Shown here piece by piece: positions 48,350 through 56,692 of a DNA stretch of 64,000 nucleotides (position 1 is the stretch's first letter; the number at the start of each line of letters is the position of its first letter). This stretch comes from Pseudomonas brassicacearum (lineage in GTDB: Bacteria; Pseudomonadota; Gammaproteobacteria; Pseudomonadales; Pseudomonadaceae): contig NZ_CP045701.2 of NCBI RefSeq assembly GCF_009601685.2, positions 1,240,001 to 1,304,000 on the forward strand. Reading direction: 5' to 3'. The translations under genes and the position numbers were made by a program. Under the pieces are notes generated by a model. The model made no database searches. It saw nothing but the letters and a program-made list of their open reading frames with translations, and was not told the origin of the DNA.

Positions 48350-48745
48350 TCAGAGCGGAAGGTAGGCCTTCACACCGGCGATCACGCCTTGCATGTCTTC
48401 AGAGCCCAGGCGAGGAACGAAGTACTCTCGACCCTTGGATCGAGTCTTTCTGTGCAGCTTGTCCAGACGTTCAAAACTCACGGTATAGATCATGTCGCAC
48501 TTTACCCACAGTTCTTTGTAGCCATCGGACTGGAGGGGATTGGTGCGGAGCAGGTGGTGCCAGTCCTGCTGAGTCTGTGGCGTTGTGGAGGAGATCGGCA
48601 CCACGGTACAGAGCTTGCGACTGTGTGTGGCAGTAGGGGAGATCACCACCACCTTGCGGATCTTCAGCATTTCAGGCGCAACAAAGCCCCGCGTGAAGTC
48701 ACAAAGAAGAACATCGCCTTGCTTGGGATGGTAATAAAGAGGCAT
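48350..48745 (-). CDS. PemK/MazF-family toxin, no protein antitoxin adjacent
   Basis: 131 aa. PemK-type core: KQGDVLLCDF at the start, EMLKIRKVVVISPT strand, CTVVPISST near residue 48, and VKCDMIYTVSFERLDKL. These are the usual MazF/PemK ribonuclease blocks. Known members are mRNA interferases held in check by a co-encoded antitoxin. Here I see no antitoxin: the next gene is convergent, and upstream 482 bp hold no reading frame of 60 codons or more. Instead a structured RNA with a terminator ends 12 bases before the ATG. GAGG lies seven bases before the start. Confidence 0.85.
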   Translation of the reverse strand: MPLYYHPKQGDVLLCDFTRGFVAPEMLKIRKVVVISPTATHSRKLCTVVPISSTTPQTQQDWHHLLRTNPLQSDGYKELWVKCDMIYTVSFERLDKLHRKTRSKGREYFVPRLGSEDMQGVIAGVKAYLPL

Positions 48746-48756
48746 TCCTTATCCTC

Positions 48757-48960
48757 ATAAAAAAGCAAAGCCGCCCGAAGGCGGCTTCAATCGACACGCA
48801 GTTGAGCTTGCTTCGCCCTTTCTGCGCCGCTGGGTCAACCCCGAGAGGGACCCAGACTCCTGCCAGCTTTCGCTGGTGACAGGGTCGATTATGGCTACCG
48901 GCGATAGCGAATTCAAGCCAGCTTGAACCCTCGTAACAGGGTTGAATGAGATATGTCGGT
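48757..48960 (-). ncRNA. structured leader RNA upstream of the pemK-like toxin gene
   Basis: Minus-strand element. A 7-bp stem AATCGAC/GTCGATT (48789-48795 with 48884-48890) closes a multi-branch loop. Inside are CTGGGTC/GACCCAG (48830-48836 with 48849-48855) and a CCTG-CCAGC/GCTGG-CAGG hairpin with a GAAA-type loop (48859-48883). Upstream, 5' hairpins use GCTA/TAGC and AACCCT/AGGGTT. It ends in a terminator. Boundaries at the 5' end are a guess. A PemK-associated RNA motif has, as I recall, been reported by comparative genomics; I could not test whether this is that motif. Confidence 0.65.
48759..48787 (-). terminator. intrinsic terminator inside the pemK leader
   Basis: On the minus strand AAGCCGCC, loop TTCG, GGCGGCTT, then TGCTTTTTT: an 8-bp GC-rich stem with a stable UUCG loop and six U. 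It ends 13 bases before the toxin ATG, so toxin expression needs read-through or a regulated switch. Confidence 0.88.
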
Positions 48961-49017
48961 GTACAAAGTAAGCGAAATCAATGGTTTGGCGTTCGCGGTA
49001 TGTTTTATGTCTTTTCT

Positions 49018-49227
49018 TGTCTGAGTAGACAGATCGTGGTCTGTCAGACGCACCGAAGTTTCCGACAAGTTTTTAAGGTTGTCCGTCGGAAGCGAGGGCT
49101 CTAGCCTCTGGGTGTCGCTGCCAATTCAGCGACCGGACGTGAGAATCCGAACATCTCTAGGAGCACGGGCTTCTGCACAATCCAAGTGCAGGGTTTACAT
49201 CTTCAGCTCTAGGGAGCAAGCAATTCG
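49018..49227 (+). promoter_or_regulatory. structured 5' leader of the DUF6124 gene
   Basis: Plus-strand leader. GTCCG (49081-49085) and CGGAC (49134-49138) close a three-way junction holding GAGG/CCTC (49094-49108) and a perfect GTCGCTG/CAGCGAC hairpin (49114-49133). A further CTGCAC/GTGCAG hairpin lies at 49173-49191, and GACAGA/TCTGTC near 49028-49045. CTCTAG occurs three times (49099, 49155, 49207), the last two next to GGAG or GGGAG ribosome-site-like sequences. Confidence 0.55.
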
Positions 49228-49587
49228 ATGATTAAAGAACCCCAAAATCCACCAAAACCTGCCTCCACTTTCCCCTACGGCGACTACGCCCCGGAAAAGC
49301 TGCAAGAGGCCGCTGACCGTGTGCTGGATCAATACCTCAAACCTGACGACAGCAAGTCAGAACCCAAGCCCTCAGTGCAGTTATTCACTGTGGCTGACGG
49401 TATCGACACCGAAGTGTTGCTGGCCAACCTCAGTGAAACCCTGGCTTCGGCCAATGCAATGCTCAACGACCTTGCCTTCGATCAGGACGGCTCGCGACGA
49501 CATGTAGCGTTGGGAGTGGCCCAGATGATTGAGTTGGGGATGTTGTTGGCGAACAAGTGCCTGGATCGGGTAGAGCTTCGGGTGTGA
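49228..49587 (+). CDS. DUF6124 family protein
   Basis: 119 aa. Matches the small Pseudomonas-restricted DUF6124 pattern: Pro-rich start (KEPQNPPKPASTFPYGDYAP), AADRVLDQYL helix, then FTVADGIDTEVLLANLSETL and a helical C-terminus (HVALGVAQMIELGMLLANK). Function unknown; genomes often carry several copies. GGGAG lies eleven bases before the ATG. Its last two codons already belong to the left copy of a 300-bp duplication. Confidence 0.82.
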   Translation: MIKEPQNPPKPASTFPYGDYAPEKLQEAADRVLDQYLKPDDSKSEPKPSVQLFTVADGIDTEVLLANLSETLASANAMLNDLAFDQDGSRRHVALGVAQMIELGMLLANKCLDRVELRV

Positions 49588-49897
49588 GGTAATAAGTGCT
49601 GGCCTCATCGCGAGCAAGCTTTGCTCCCACAAGATCTGGTGTCGATCACAAGCTCTGTGAACGACACCAAACCACTGTGGGAGCAAAGCTTGCTCGCGAT
49701 GAATCGAAAGGCAATTACAAAAATACCAGTGAAGCACTGAACCTGTGGCGAGGGGATTTATCCCCGCAGGGGCGCGAAGCGGCCCCAAAACCAGGCGACG
49801 CGGTTCTATCAGGCAAATTGAGTTGACTTGCTGGGGGCTGCTTCGCAGTCCAACGGGGCGGTGCGACGTTTCGCTAAATCCCCTCGCCACAACAGCG
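49581..49897. repeat. 300-bp composite repeat, left copy
   Basis: Begins GGTGTGAGG(T)AATAAG at the DUF6124 stop and ends CCTCGCCACAACAGCG. It contains a REPIN-type pair (about 49610-49702) and then a type C stretch (TGTGGCGAGGGGATTTATCC ... CCCCTCGCCAC). The right copy is at 50037-50336. No gene is supported inside. Confidence 0.9.
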
Positions 49898-50036
49898 CCT
49901 CTGCGTGAGCCTCTTCCTGCTCAGGCACCAACCGTACTTCCACCCTCTGACCCAATGCACGTGCTGCGCTGGCAAGCGTCGCCAGCGTCATTCCCGCATC
50001 GTTCTGATCCAACGCACGATCAACAGCAGTGCGACT
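49898..50036 (-). pseudogene. remnant of an XRE-family antitoxin-like gene
   Basis: The 139 bp between the two repeat copies read on the minus strand as SRTAVDRALDQNDAGMTLAT followed by LASAARALGQRVEVRLVPEQ. This is the recognition helix and C-terminal part of an XRE helix-turn-helix protein of the antitoxin type. The first HTH half and any start codon are missing at the right repeat edge; at the left edge the frame runs into the other repeat copy. Confidence 0.7.
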
Positions 50037-50336
50037 GGTGTGAGGCAATAAGTGCCGGCCTCATCGCGAGCAAGCTTTGCTCCCACAAGATCTGGTGTCG
50101 ATCACAGGTTTTGTGAGCCACACAAATCCACTGTGGGAGCAAAGCTTGCTCGCGATAAATCGAAAGGCAAATACACAAATACCTGTGAAGCACTGAACCT
50201 GTGGCGAGGGGATTTATCCCCGCAGGGCGCGAAGCGGCCCTGAAACCGGACAACGCGATACGTCAGGCAGATTGAGTTGACTGCTTTGGGGCCGCTGCGC
50301 AGCCCAGCGGGAGCAAGCTCCCTCGCCACAACAGCG
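50037..50336. repeat. 300-bp composite repeat, right copy
   Basis: Same order and orientation as the left copy, starting GGTGTGAGG(C)AATAAG and ending CCTCGCCACAACAGCG, with scattered substitutions. The last third differs: AGCGGGAGCAAGCTCCCTCG replaces the GCGACGTTTCGCTAAAT stretch. With the left copy it fills the 774-bp gap between DUF6124 and dapC. Confidence 0.9.
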
Positions 50337-50361
50337 GTCCGCTTCAGCGCGATACAGCCAA

Positions 50362-51561
50362 TTAACCCCGACGCTGGATGAACGCGCGAATCCGCTCCGC
50401 CGCTTCCACGCATTCGGCCAATGGCGCAACCAGGGCCATGCGCACGCGCCCGGCGCCCGGGTTGACGCCATCCACATCGCGGGACAGGTACGAGCCTGGG
50501 ACGACCGTCACGTGTTCCTGTTCGAACAGGTCCCGGCAGAACGCCGCGTCATCGCCCGCTACGTTCGGCCACAGGTAGAAGCTGCCATCGGGGCGCTGTA
50601 CATCCAGCACCGGGCTGAGGATCTCCAGCACCGCGTCGAATTTCTCCCGGTACAGCGCGCGGTTGGCGCGTACGTGCACTTCGTCGTTCCACGCCGCGAT
50701 GCTCGCCAGTTGGGTCTGAACCGGCATCGCGCAGCCGTGGTAGGTGCGGTACAGCAGGAAACCCTTGAGGATGTCCGCGTCGCCAGCGACGAAACCGGAG
50801 CGCAGGCCGGGCAGGTTGGAGCGTTTGGACAGGCTGTGGAACACTACGCAGCGCTTGAAATCCTTGCGACCGAGTTCGACGCAGGCGCTGAGCAGCCCCG
50901 GCGGCGGGGTTTGTTCGTCGAAGTACAGTTCGCTGTAGCACTCGTCGGCGGCGATGACGAAGTCATATTCGTCAGCCAGCGCGATGAGTTTCTTCAGCAC
51001 GTCCACCGGGATCAGTGCGCCGGTCGGGTTGCCAGGGGAGCACAGGAACAGGATCTGGCAGCGTTTCCAGATGTCCGGCGAGACGGCATCGAAATCCGGG
51101 TTGAAGCCGTTCGCGTCCAGGCACGGCAGGTAGTGCGGCTTGGCCCCGGCCAGGAACGCCGCGCCTTCGTAGATCTGATAGAACGGGTTCGGGCTGACCA
51201 CCAGGGCGTCATCGCCACGGTTGACCACCGTCTGGGTGAAGGCGAACAGGGCTTCGCGGGTGCCATTGACCGGCAGCACATGGCGCGCTGGGTCCAACCA
51301 GCCGTTCGGCACGTTGAAACGGCGCTCGCACCAGCCGGTAATGGCTTCACGCAACTCCGGAATGCCGAGAGTGGTCGGGTACACCGCCATCTTTTCCAGA
51401 TTGCTGGCCAGGGCTTCAGCCACGAAGCTGGGCGAGCGATGCTTGGGTTCGCCGATGGACAGGGCGATCGGGCGTTTGTCCGGGTTGGGTGTGACGCTGC
51501 CAAGCAAGGCGCGGAGCTTTTCGAACGGGTAGGGCTGGAGCTGGTTCAGAGCGTTGTTCAT
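50362..51561 (-). CDS. dapC: Succinyldiaminopimelate transaminase
   Basis: 399 aa from MNNALNQLQPYPFEKL; a longer frame runs through the REPIN upstream. Class I/II aminotransferase with PLP lysine in FHSLSKRSNLPGLRSGFVAG, NPTG motif (CSPGNPTGALIP), and the D/Y block VIAADECYSELYF. It converts N-succinyl-2-amino-6-ketopimelate to N-succinyl-LL-DAP, between DapD and DapE. Confidence 0.94.
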   Translation of the reverse strand: MNNALNQLQPYPFEKLRALLGSVTPNPDKRPIALSIGEPKHRSPSFVAEALASNLEKMAVYPTTLGIPELREAITGWCERRFNVPNGWLDPARHVLPVNGTREALFAFTQTVVNRGDDALVVSPNPFYQIYEGAAFLAGAKPHYLPCLDANGFNPDFDAVSPDIWKRCQILFLCSPGNPTGALIPVDVLKKLIALADEYDFVIAADECYSELYFDEQTPPPGLLSACVELGRKDFKRCVVFHSLSKRSNLPGLRSGFVAGDADILKGFLLYRTYHGCAMPVQTQLASIAAWNDEVHVRANRALYREKFDAVLEILSPVLDVQRPDGSFYLWPNVAGDDAAFCRDLFEQEHVTVVPGSYLSRDVDGVNPGAGRVRMALVAPLAECVEAAERIRAFIQRRG

Positions 51562-51590
51562 CGAGGGCCTCGTCAATGTGGGCGCGGTCC

Positions 51591-51683
51591 TTGTGGGAGC
51601 CGAGCTTGCTCGCGATGGCGGTGAGTCAGGCAACATCAATGCTGGATGTTCCGTCGCTATCGCGAGCAAGCTCGCTCCCACAG
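51591..51683. repeat. REPIN-type pair (type A)
   Basis: TTGTGGGAGCCGAGCTTGCT ... AGCAAGCTCGCTCCCACAG, between glnD and dapC. The left arm has one extra C. Confidence 0.88.
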
Positions 51684-51698
51684 AGGGGGATTGTTCGT

Positions 51699-54401
51699 TC
51701 AGATGCTGATACGTGTCAGGTGAGCATCGGGTTCCTGGTTGACGCTCAAGTGCTGCACGATCGCTTCCTGCAGGCGGCTGCACAGCTGCGGATCGGACAG
51801 CGGCTGGTTATGCGCGTCGGTGATGAAGAAGACGTCTTCCACCCGTTCGCCGAGGGTGGCGATCTTGGCGTTTTGCAGCGACAGGTCGAACTCCAGGAAG
51901 ATATGACCGATCCGCGCCAGCAGGCCCGGGCGGTCCGGGGCGCTGAGTTCCAGTACGGTGACCTGGCGCTGGGCGTCGTTGTGGATCGTCACCTGGGGCG
52001 CGAAGGCGAAATGCTTGAGCTGGCGCGGCACCCGGCGCTGGATGATGGTCGGGTAGTCCGCCGGGTTGCGCAGGGCTTCGGTCAGGCCGTCGCGAATCTG
52101 CTTGACCCGCGCCGGGTTGTCGCCAATCGAGTCGCCATCGGTGTCGAGCACGATGTAGGTGTCGAGGGTGAACTGGCTGCTGGAGGTAATGACCCGTGCG
52201 TCATGGATGTTGAGGTTGAGCTGGTCCATCGCTGCCACGGTCACGGCGAAGAAGTCGTGCTGGTCCGGGGCGTAGATGAAAATCTGCGTGCCACCCTCGA
52301 ACTCGCGCTGGGTGGTTTCCTTGATCAGCACCAACGGCCCGCCATCGGCCGGTTGCTGCAGGATCGCATCGCTGTGCCAGGCCACGTCGCCGGCGGTGTG
52401 CCGCAGGAAATAGTCATCGCCCAATTGCGACCAGAGCTGCTCGACGTCGTCCGGGTCGGTGCCACCGCGCACCAGGATGTCCAGGGCGGCACTTTGGGTG
52501 CGGCGGATCTGCTCTTCGCGGTCCACCGGGTTTTCCAGGCCACGGCGCAAGGCGCGCTTGGTCTCGGTGTAGAGCTGGCGCAACAGGCTGGCGCGCCAGG
52601 AGTTCCACAGGGTCGGGTTGGTCGCGTTGATGTCGGCCACGGTCAGCACGTAGAGGTAATCCAGGCGCGTTTCATCGCCGACGATCTGGGCGAAGTCGTG
52701 GATCACCTGCGGGTCGGACAAGTCCTTGCGCTGGGCGGTGGTGGACATGACCAGGTGGTTCTGCACCAGCCAGACGATCAGCCGGCTGTCCCAGAGGGGC
52801 AGTTGATGGCGCTGGCAGAATGCCTCGGCATCCACCGCGCCGATCTCGGAGTGGTCGCCCTGGCGGCCCTTGCCGATGTCGTGATACAGCCCGGCCATGT
52901 AGATCAGTTCAGGCTTGGGCAACTTGCCCATGAGCTTGCTGGCCAGCGGGAATTTCTCCGACACCTGGGTGTACTGGAGCTTACGCAGGTGCTTGATCAG
53001 GTTCAGGGTGTGGGCATCGACCGTATAGATGTGGAACAGGTCGTGCTGCATTTGCCCGACGATGAAACCGAACTCCGGCAGATAGCGCCCGAGGATCCCG
53101 TAGCGGTTCATGCGCCGCAGGTTGCGGTGCACGCCGATCTTGCACTTGAACAACTCGATGAACAGGCTGGTGTTGCGGATGTCGTGGCGGAAATCGTCAT
53201 CGATCAGGTGACGGTTTTCCCGCAGCAGGCGAATGGTATCGGCACGTACACCCTTGATTTCCGGCTGCTGGGCCATGAGTACGAAGATTTCCAGCATGGC
53301 GAAGGGCGTGCGGCGGAACACATTGGCGTTGCGCGCCTCGATGTAGCCATCGTGCAGTTGGAAACGAGAGTTGACCGGCTGCGGCGGTTCTTCGTCTTCG
53401 GGGGCGAGGATGACTTCCTCGAAGTGCTGGATGATCAGTTCGCTGAGCTGGGCGATGCTCATCACCACGCGGTAGTACTGCTGCATGAAGTTTTCGATGG
53501 ATTGCTTGGCGTCCTGGCCCTCGAAACCCAACAGGCTCGCAATGGAGCGCTGGTGATCGAACAGCAGGCGGTCCTCGGCGCGCCCGGCCAGCATGTGCAG
53601 GGCGTAGCGGACCTTCCACAGGAATTCCTGGGACGAGGCCAGCAAGGCGTTTTCGCTTTCCACCAGGAAACCTTCGCCGGCCAGGGCGCGCAGGTTCAGC
53701 GTGCCGTACTGGCGCCGGGCGACCCAGAGGATCGTCTGGATGTCCCGCAGCCCGCCGGGCGAGCCCTTGACGTTGGGCTCCAGGTTGTATTCGGTGTCGT
53801 TGTACTTGTGGTGGCGGGCCTTCTGCTCGGCGCGCTTGGCCAGGAAAAAGTCCTTGCTGGGCCACATGTGCTCTGTGCTGGTGACATCGAGCATGCGCTG
53901 GCGCAGGTGCTCGGGGCCGGCGATGGTACGGCTTTCCATCATGTTGGTGATCACCGTCAGGTCGGCGCGGGCCTCGTCGGCGCATTCCTGCACCGAGCGC
54001 ACGCTCTGGCCGACTTCCAGGCCAATGTCCCACAACAGCGTCAGGAACCGCTCGATGGAGTCGCGAAAAACCTCGTGATCGGCGCTGTCCAGCAGGATCA
54101 ACAGGTCGATGTCGGAGTAGGGGTGCAGCTCGCCGCGCCCATAACCGCCCACCGCCACCAGGGCGATGTCGGCATCTTCGCTCCAGTCGAACTGCTCCCA
54201 GGCCTTTTGCAGGATGTTATCGACGAACCAGGCACGGTCCTCGATCAGCCGCCGAATGTCCCGGCCATTGCGAAAACGCTGGTCGAGCACTTCGTGGGCC
54301 TGGCGGATCGCCTTCTTGAACGCCGAGATGGGGCTTGCCTTCAAGGCCAGTTCAGCCTGGAACTGGCCGCGGTCGAAGAGTTCGGGATCCACCTGCGGCA
54401 T
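51699..54401 (-). CDS. glnD: Bifunctional uridylyltransferase/uridylyl-removing enzyme
   Basis: 900 aa. Nucleotidyltransferase motif [18 protein letters not shown] with Asp97 and Asp99. An HD phosphohydrolase domain near residue 507 ([18 protein letters not shown]) and two C-terminal ACT domains ([40 protein letters not shown]). It senses glutamine and adds or removes UMP on PII proteins, setting nitrogen control. Downstream of map in the same direction. Confidence 0.96.
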   Translation of the reverse strand: MPQVDPELFDRGQFQAELALKASPISAFKKAIRQAHEVLDQRFRNGRDIRRLIEDRAWFVDNILQKAWEQFDWSEDADIALVAVGGYGRGELHPYSDIDLLILLDSADHEVFRDSIERFLTLLWDIGLEVGQSVRSVQECADEARADLTVITNMMESRTIAGPEHLRQRMLDVTSTEHMWPSKDFFLAKRAEQKARHHKYNDTEYNLEPNVKGSPGGLRDIQTILWVARRQYGTLNLRALAGEGFLVESENALLASSQEFLWKVRYALHMLAGRAEDRLLFDHQRSIASLLGFEGQDAKQSIENFMQQYYRVVMSIAQLSELIIQHFEEVILAPEDEEPPQPVNSRFQLHDGYIEARNANVFRRTPFAMLEIFVLMAQQPEIKGVRADTIRLLRENRHLIDDDFRHDIRNTSLFIELFKCKIGVHRNLRRMNRYGILGRYLPEFGFIVGQMQHDLFHIYTVDAHTLNLIKHLRKLQYTQVSEKFPLASKLMGKLPKPELIYMAGLYHDIGKGRQGDHSEIGAVDAEAFCQRHQLPLWDSRLIVWLVQNHLVMSTTAQRKDLSDPQVIHDFAQIVGDETRLDYLYVLTVADINATNPTLWNSWRASLLRQLYTETKRALRRGLENPVDREEQIRRTQSAALDILVRGGTDPDDVEQLWSQLGDDYFLRHTAGDVAWHSDAILQQPADGGPLVLIKETTQREFEGGTQIFIYAPDQHDFFAVTVAAMDQLNLNIHDARVITSSSQFTLDTYIVLDTDGDSIGDNPARVKQIRDGLTEALRNPADYPTIIQRRVPRQLKHFAFAPQVTIHNDAQRQVTVLELSAPDRPGLLARIGHIFLEFDLSLQNAKIATLGERVEDVFFITDAHNQPLSDPQLCSRLQEAIVQHLSVNQEPDAHLTRISI

Positions 54402-54445
54402 TGAATGGCTTTCCTTTCTATCTATAGCTATAGGCTGGGTTCGGA

Positions 54446-55228
54446 TCAGGCGGAAACGCGAGGGATGGTGTCATCGCTGCGCAGGGTGAAGATCTCGTAT
54501 CCGGTCTCGGTGACCAGCAAGGTATGTTCCCACTGGGCCGACAGCTTGCGATCCTTGGTGATGGCAGTCCAGCCGTCGCCCAGCACCTTGGTGTCGGCGC
54601 GGCCCTGGTTGATCATCGGCTCGATGGTGAAGGTCATGCCCGCCTGCAGCTCCATGCCCGTGCCGGCACGACCGTAGTGCAGGATCTGCGGTTCTTCGTG
54701 GAACACCTTGCCGATGCCATGGCCGCAGAACTCACGCACCACCGAGAAGCCGTTCTTTTGCGCGTGCTTCTGGATCACCTCGCCGATGTCTCCCAGGCGG
54801 CAGCCGGGCTTCACCAGTTCGATGGCCATGTACATGCATTCCTGGGTGACCTTGGACAGGCGCTGGGCCCACTCCGGTACGTTGCCGACATGGAACATGC
54901 GGCTGGTGTCGCCGTGAAAGCCGTCCTTGATGACGGTGACGTCGATGTTCAGGGTGTCGCCATCCTTCAACGGTTTTTCGTTGGGGATACCGTGGCAGAC
55001 CACGTGGTTGATCGAGGTGCAGATCGACTTCGGGAAGCCTTTGTAGTTGAGCGGGGCCGGGATGGCCTTCTGCTCGTTGACGATGTAGTCGTGGCAGATG
55101 CGGTCCAGCTCTTCGGTGGTCACGCCAGGCTTGACGTAGTCGGCGATCATCTCCAGCACATCGGCGGCGAGCTTGCCGGCGACACGCATTTTGGCGATGT
55201 CCTCGGGGGTCTTGAGGGTAACGGTCAT
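54446..55228 (-). CDS. map: Methionine aminopeptidase, type I
   Basis: 260 aa. Pita-bread fold with the two-metal ligands in the usual blocks: [19 protein letters not shown] (both aspartates), [17 protein letters not shown] (His), TFTIEPMIN and [11 protein letters not shown] (both glutamates). Removes the initiator methionine from nascent proteins. Divergent from rpsB, an arrangement shared by many proteobacteria; glnD follows it. Confidence 0.96.
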   Translation of the reverse strand: MTVTLKTPEDIAKMRVAGKLAADVLEMIADYVKPGVTTEELDRICHDYIVNEQKAIPAPLNYKGFPKSICTSINHVVCHGIPNEKPLKDGDTLNIDVTVIKDGFHGDTSRMFHVGNVPEWAQRLSKVTQECMYMAIELVKPGCRLGDIGEVIQKHAQKNGFSVVREFCGHGIGKVFHEEPQILHYGRAGTGMELQAGMTFTIEPMINQGRADTKVLGDGWTAITKDRKLSAQWEHTLLVTETGYEIFTLRSDDTIPRVSA

Positions 55229-55396
55229 ACAGGCTCTCTCTGCGCCCGACGGCGCTGTTCAAAGCGAAATGGGCGGCGGATGATGATTCACGTGGCCCTG
55301 TAAAGAGCCGATTCTAACAGACGATCGGCACAAAGAGCTCCCCAGCCCGAACTCTGTGGCAAGGGGAACCCCGCTGGCACGCGCCCGCAGATCCCC

Positions 55397-55572
55397 GTAA
55401 GAGCTGTGTAGGAGCTGTGTAGGAGCTGTGTAGGAGCTGTCGAGTGCAACGAGGCTGCGATCTTTCCCCAGGCACTTGAGTCTCAAGCGAAAGATCAAAA
55501 GATCGCAGGCTTCGCCAGCTCCTACAAAGTCCAGCGGGCGGTGCGACGTTTCGCTAAACCCCCTCGCCACAG
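55397..55572. repeat. type B repeat with four 11-bp tandem units, plus type C unit
   Basis: 55397-55440 is four head-to-tail 11-mers (GTAAGAGCTGT, then GTAGGAGCTGT three times) forming the left edge of a type B element that ends at 55526 (AGCTCCTACA). A type C piece follows (GGGCGGTGCGACGTTTCGCT ... CCCCTCGCCAC). Part of the 532-bp map-rpsB gap. Confidence 0.88.
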
Positions 55573-55591
55573 AGGATTTCAGAATCCGTGT

Positions 55592-55760
55592 TCCGTTTTC
55601 GCCCTTGCTGTGGTATAAAATGCGCCGCTTTCCGGGGATGACCCCGTAAGCTTAAATCCACACACGTGTCGACACGATGACCTGGGTGCCTTTGGCTATA
55701 TAGCCGCTGGTTGGTCATTGGGATACGTGGAGGCCAAACCCGACTTATCAAGGAACTATC
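55592..55760 (+). promoter_or_regulatory. rpsB promoter and structured leader
   Basis: TATAAAAT (-10 type) at 55614-55621 is followed by about 140 bp of leader with CGGGG/CCCCG (55633-55646) and GGCTATATAGCC (55694-55705). In E. coli, S2 represses its own rpsB-tsf mRNA through the leader; a similar control here is inference. AAGGA lies just before the rpsB ATG. Confidence 0.55.
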
Positions 55761-56498
55761 ATGTCCCAAGTCAATATGCGCGATATGCTGAAGGCCGGTG
55801 TGCACTTCGGTCACCAGACCCGTTACTGGAACCCGAAAATGGGCAAGTACATTTTCGGCGCGCGTAACAAGATCCACATCATCAACCTTGAAAAAACCCT
55901 GCCGATGTTCAACGAAGCACTGACCTTCGTAGAGCGCCTGGCCCAGGGCAAAAACAAGATTCTGTTCGTCGGCACCAAGCGTTCCGCTGGCAAGATCGTT
56001 GCTGAAGAAGCAGCACGTTGCGGTTCGCCGTACGTCGATCACCGCTGGTTGGGCGGCATGCTGACCAACTTCAAGACCATTCGCGCTTCCATCAAGCGTC
56101 TGCGTGACCTTGAAGTCCAGTCCGAAGACGGTACTTTCGCCAAGCTGACCAAGAAAGAAGCGCTGATGCGCACTCGCGATCTTGAGAAGCTGGACCGCTC
56201 CCTGGGCGGTATCAAGGACATGGGCGGTCTGCCTGACGCACTGTTCGTGATCGACGTTGACCACGAGCGCATCGCGATCACCGAAGCCAACAAGCTGGGT
56301 ATCCCGGTCATCGGCGTTGTCGATACCAACAGCAGCCCGGAAGGCGTTGACTACATCATCCCAGGCAACGATGACGCCATCCGCGCCATCCAGCTGTACA
56401 TGGGTTCGATGGCTGACGCTGTTATCCGTGGTCGCAACAACGTGAATGGCGGCACCGAAGTCTTCGCTGAAGAAGCTCCGGCAGCAGCCGCTGAGTAA
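55761..56498 (+). CDS. rpsB: 30S ribosomal protein S2
   Basis: 245 aa. Conserved S2 blocks [37 protein letters not shown] and [20 protein letters not shown]. Part of the small subunit, needed to load S1. First gene of the rpsB-tsf unit; codon use is strongly biased, as expected for high expression. Confidence 0.98.
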   Translation: MSQVNMRDMLKAGVHFGHQTRYWNPKMGKYIFGARNKIHIINLEKTLPMFNEALTFVERLAQGKNKILFVGTKRSAGKIVAEEAARCGSPYVDHRWLGGMLTNFKTIRASIKRLRDLEVQSEDGTFAKLTKKEALMRTRDLEKLDRSLGGIKDMGGLPDALFVIDVDHERIAITEANKLGIPVIGVVDTNSSPEGVDYIIPGNDDAIRAIQLYMGSMADAVIRGRNNVNGGTEVFAEEAPAAAAE

Positions 56499-56526
56499 TT
56501 GACGCCCTGGCGTTGACTCAGTAAGC

Positions 56527-56552
56527 AAAAAGGGGGCTTGGCCCCCTTTTTG
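56527..56552 (+). terminator. intrinsic terminator/attenuator between rpsB and tsf
   Basis: AAAAAGGGGGC, loop TTG, GCCCCCTTTTT, 28 bp after the rpsB stop. It would lower tsf relative to rpsB transcription. Confidence 0.88.
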
Positions 56553-56692
56553 CCACCTCGAAAACCATTTGCCGCCAGCGCAGTGATTTGTTTGTAACCT
56601 GCCGCGGCCTATAAGCAGTGGTTTTCCAGGAAGAATTGATCGCCCGTTCGATCGGGTGGAATGGTTGAAAACCTATCCAAGAGGATTTTGAA

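Noticed and set aside
48757..48820. Short GTG-initiated frame running through the pemK terminator as a leader peptide or antitoxin
   Set aside because: About 30 codons, no ribosome site, frame defined by the hairpin itself; no antitoxin features.
49596..50253. Several 60-120 codon frames inside the duplicated repeats
   Set aside because: They recur because the DNA is repeated and translate REP palindromes; no start signals or family similarity.
51576..54404. 942-codon open frame on the plus strand opposite glnD
   Set aside because: Full-length shadow of glnD, which has all catalytic motifs on the minus strand.
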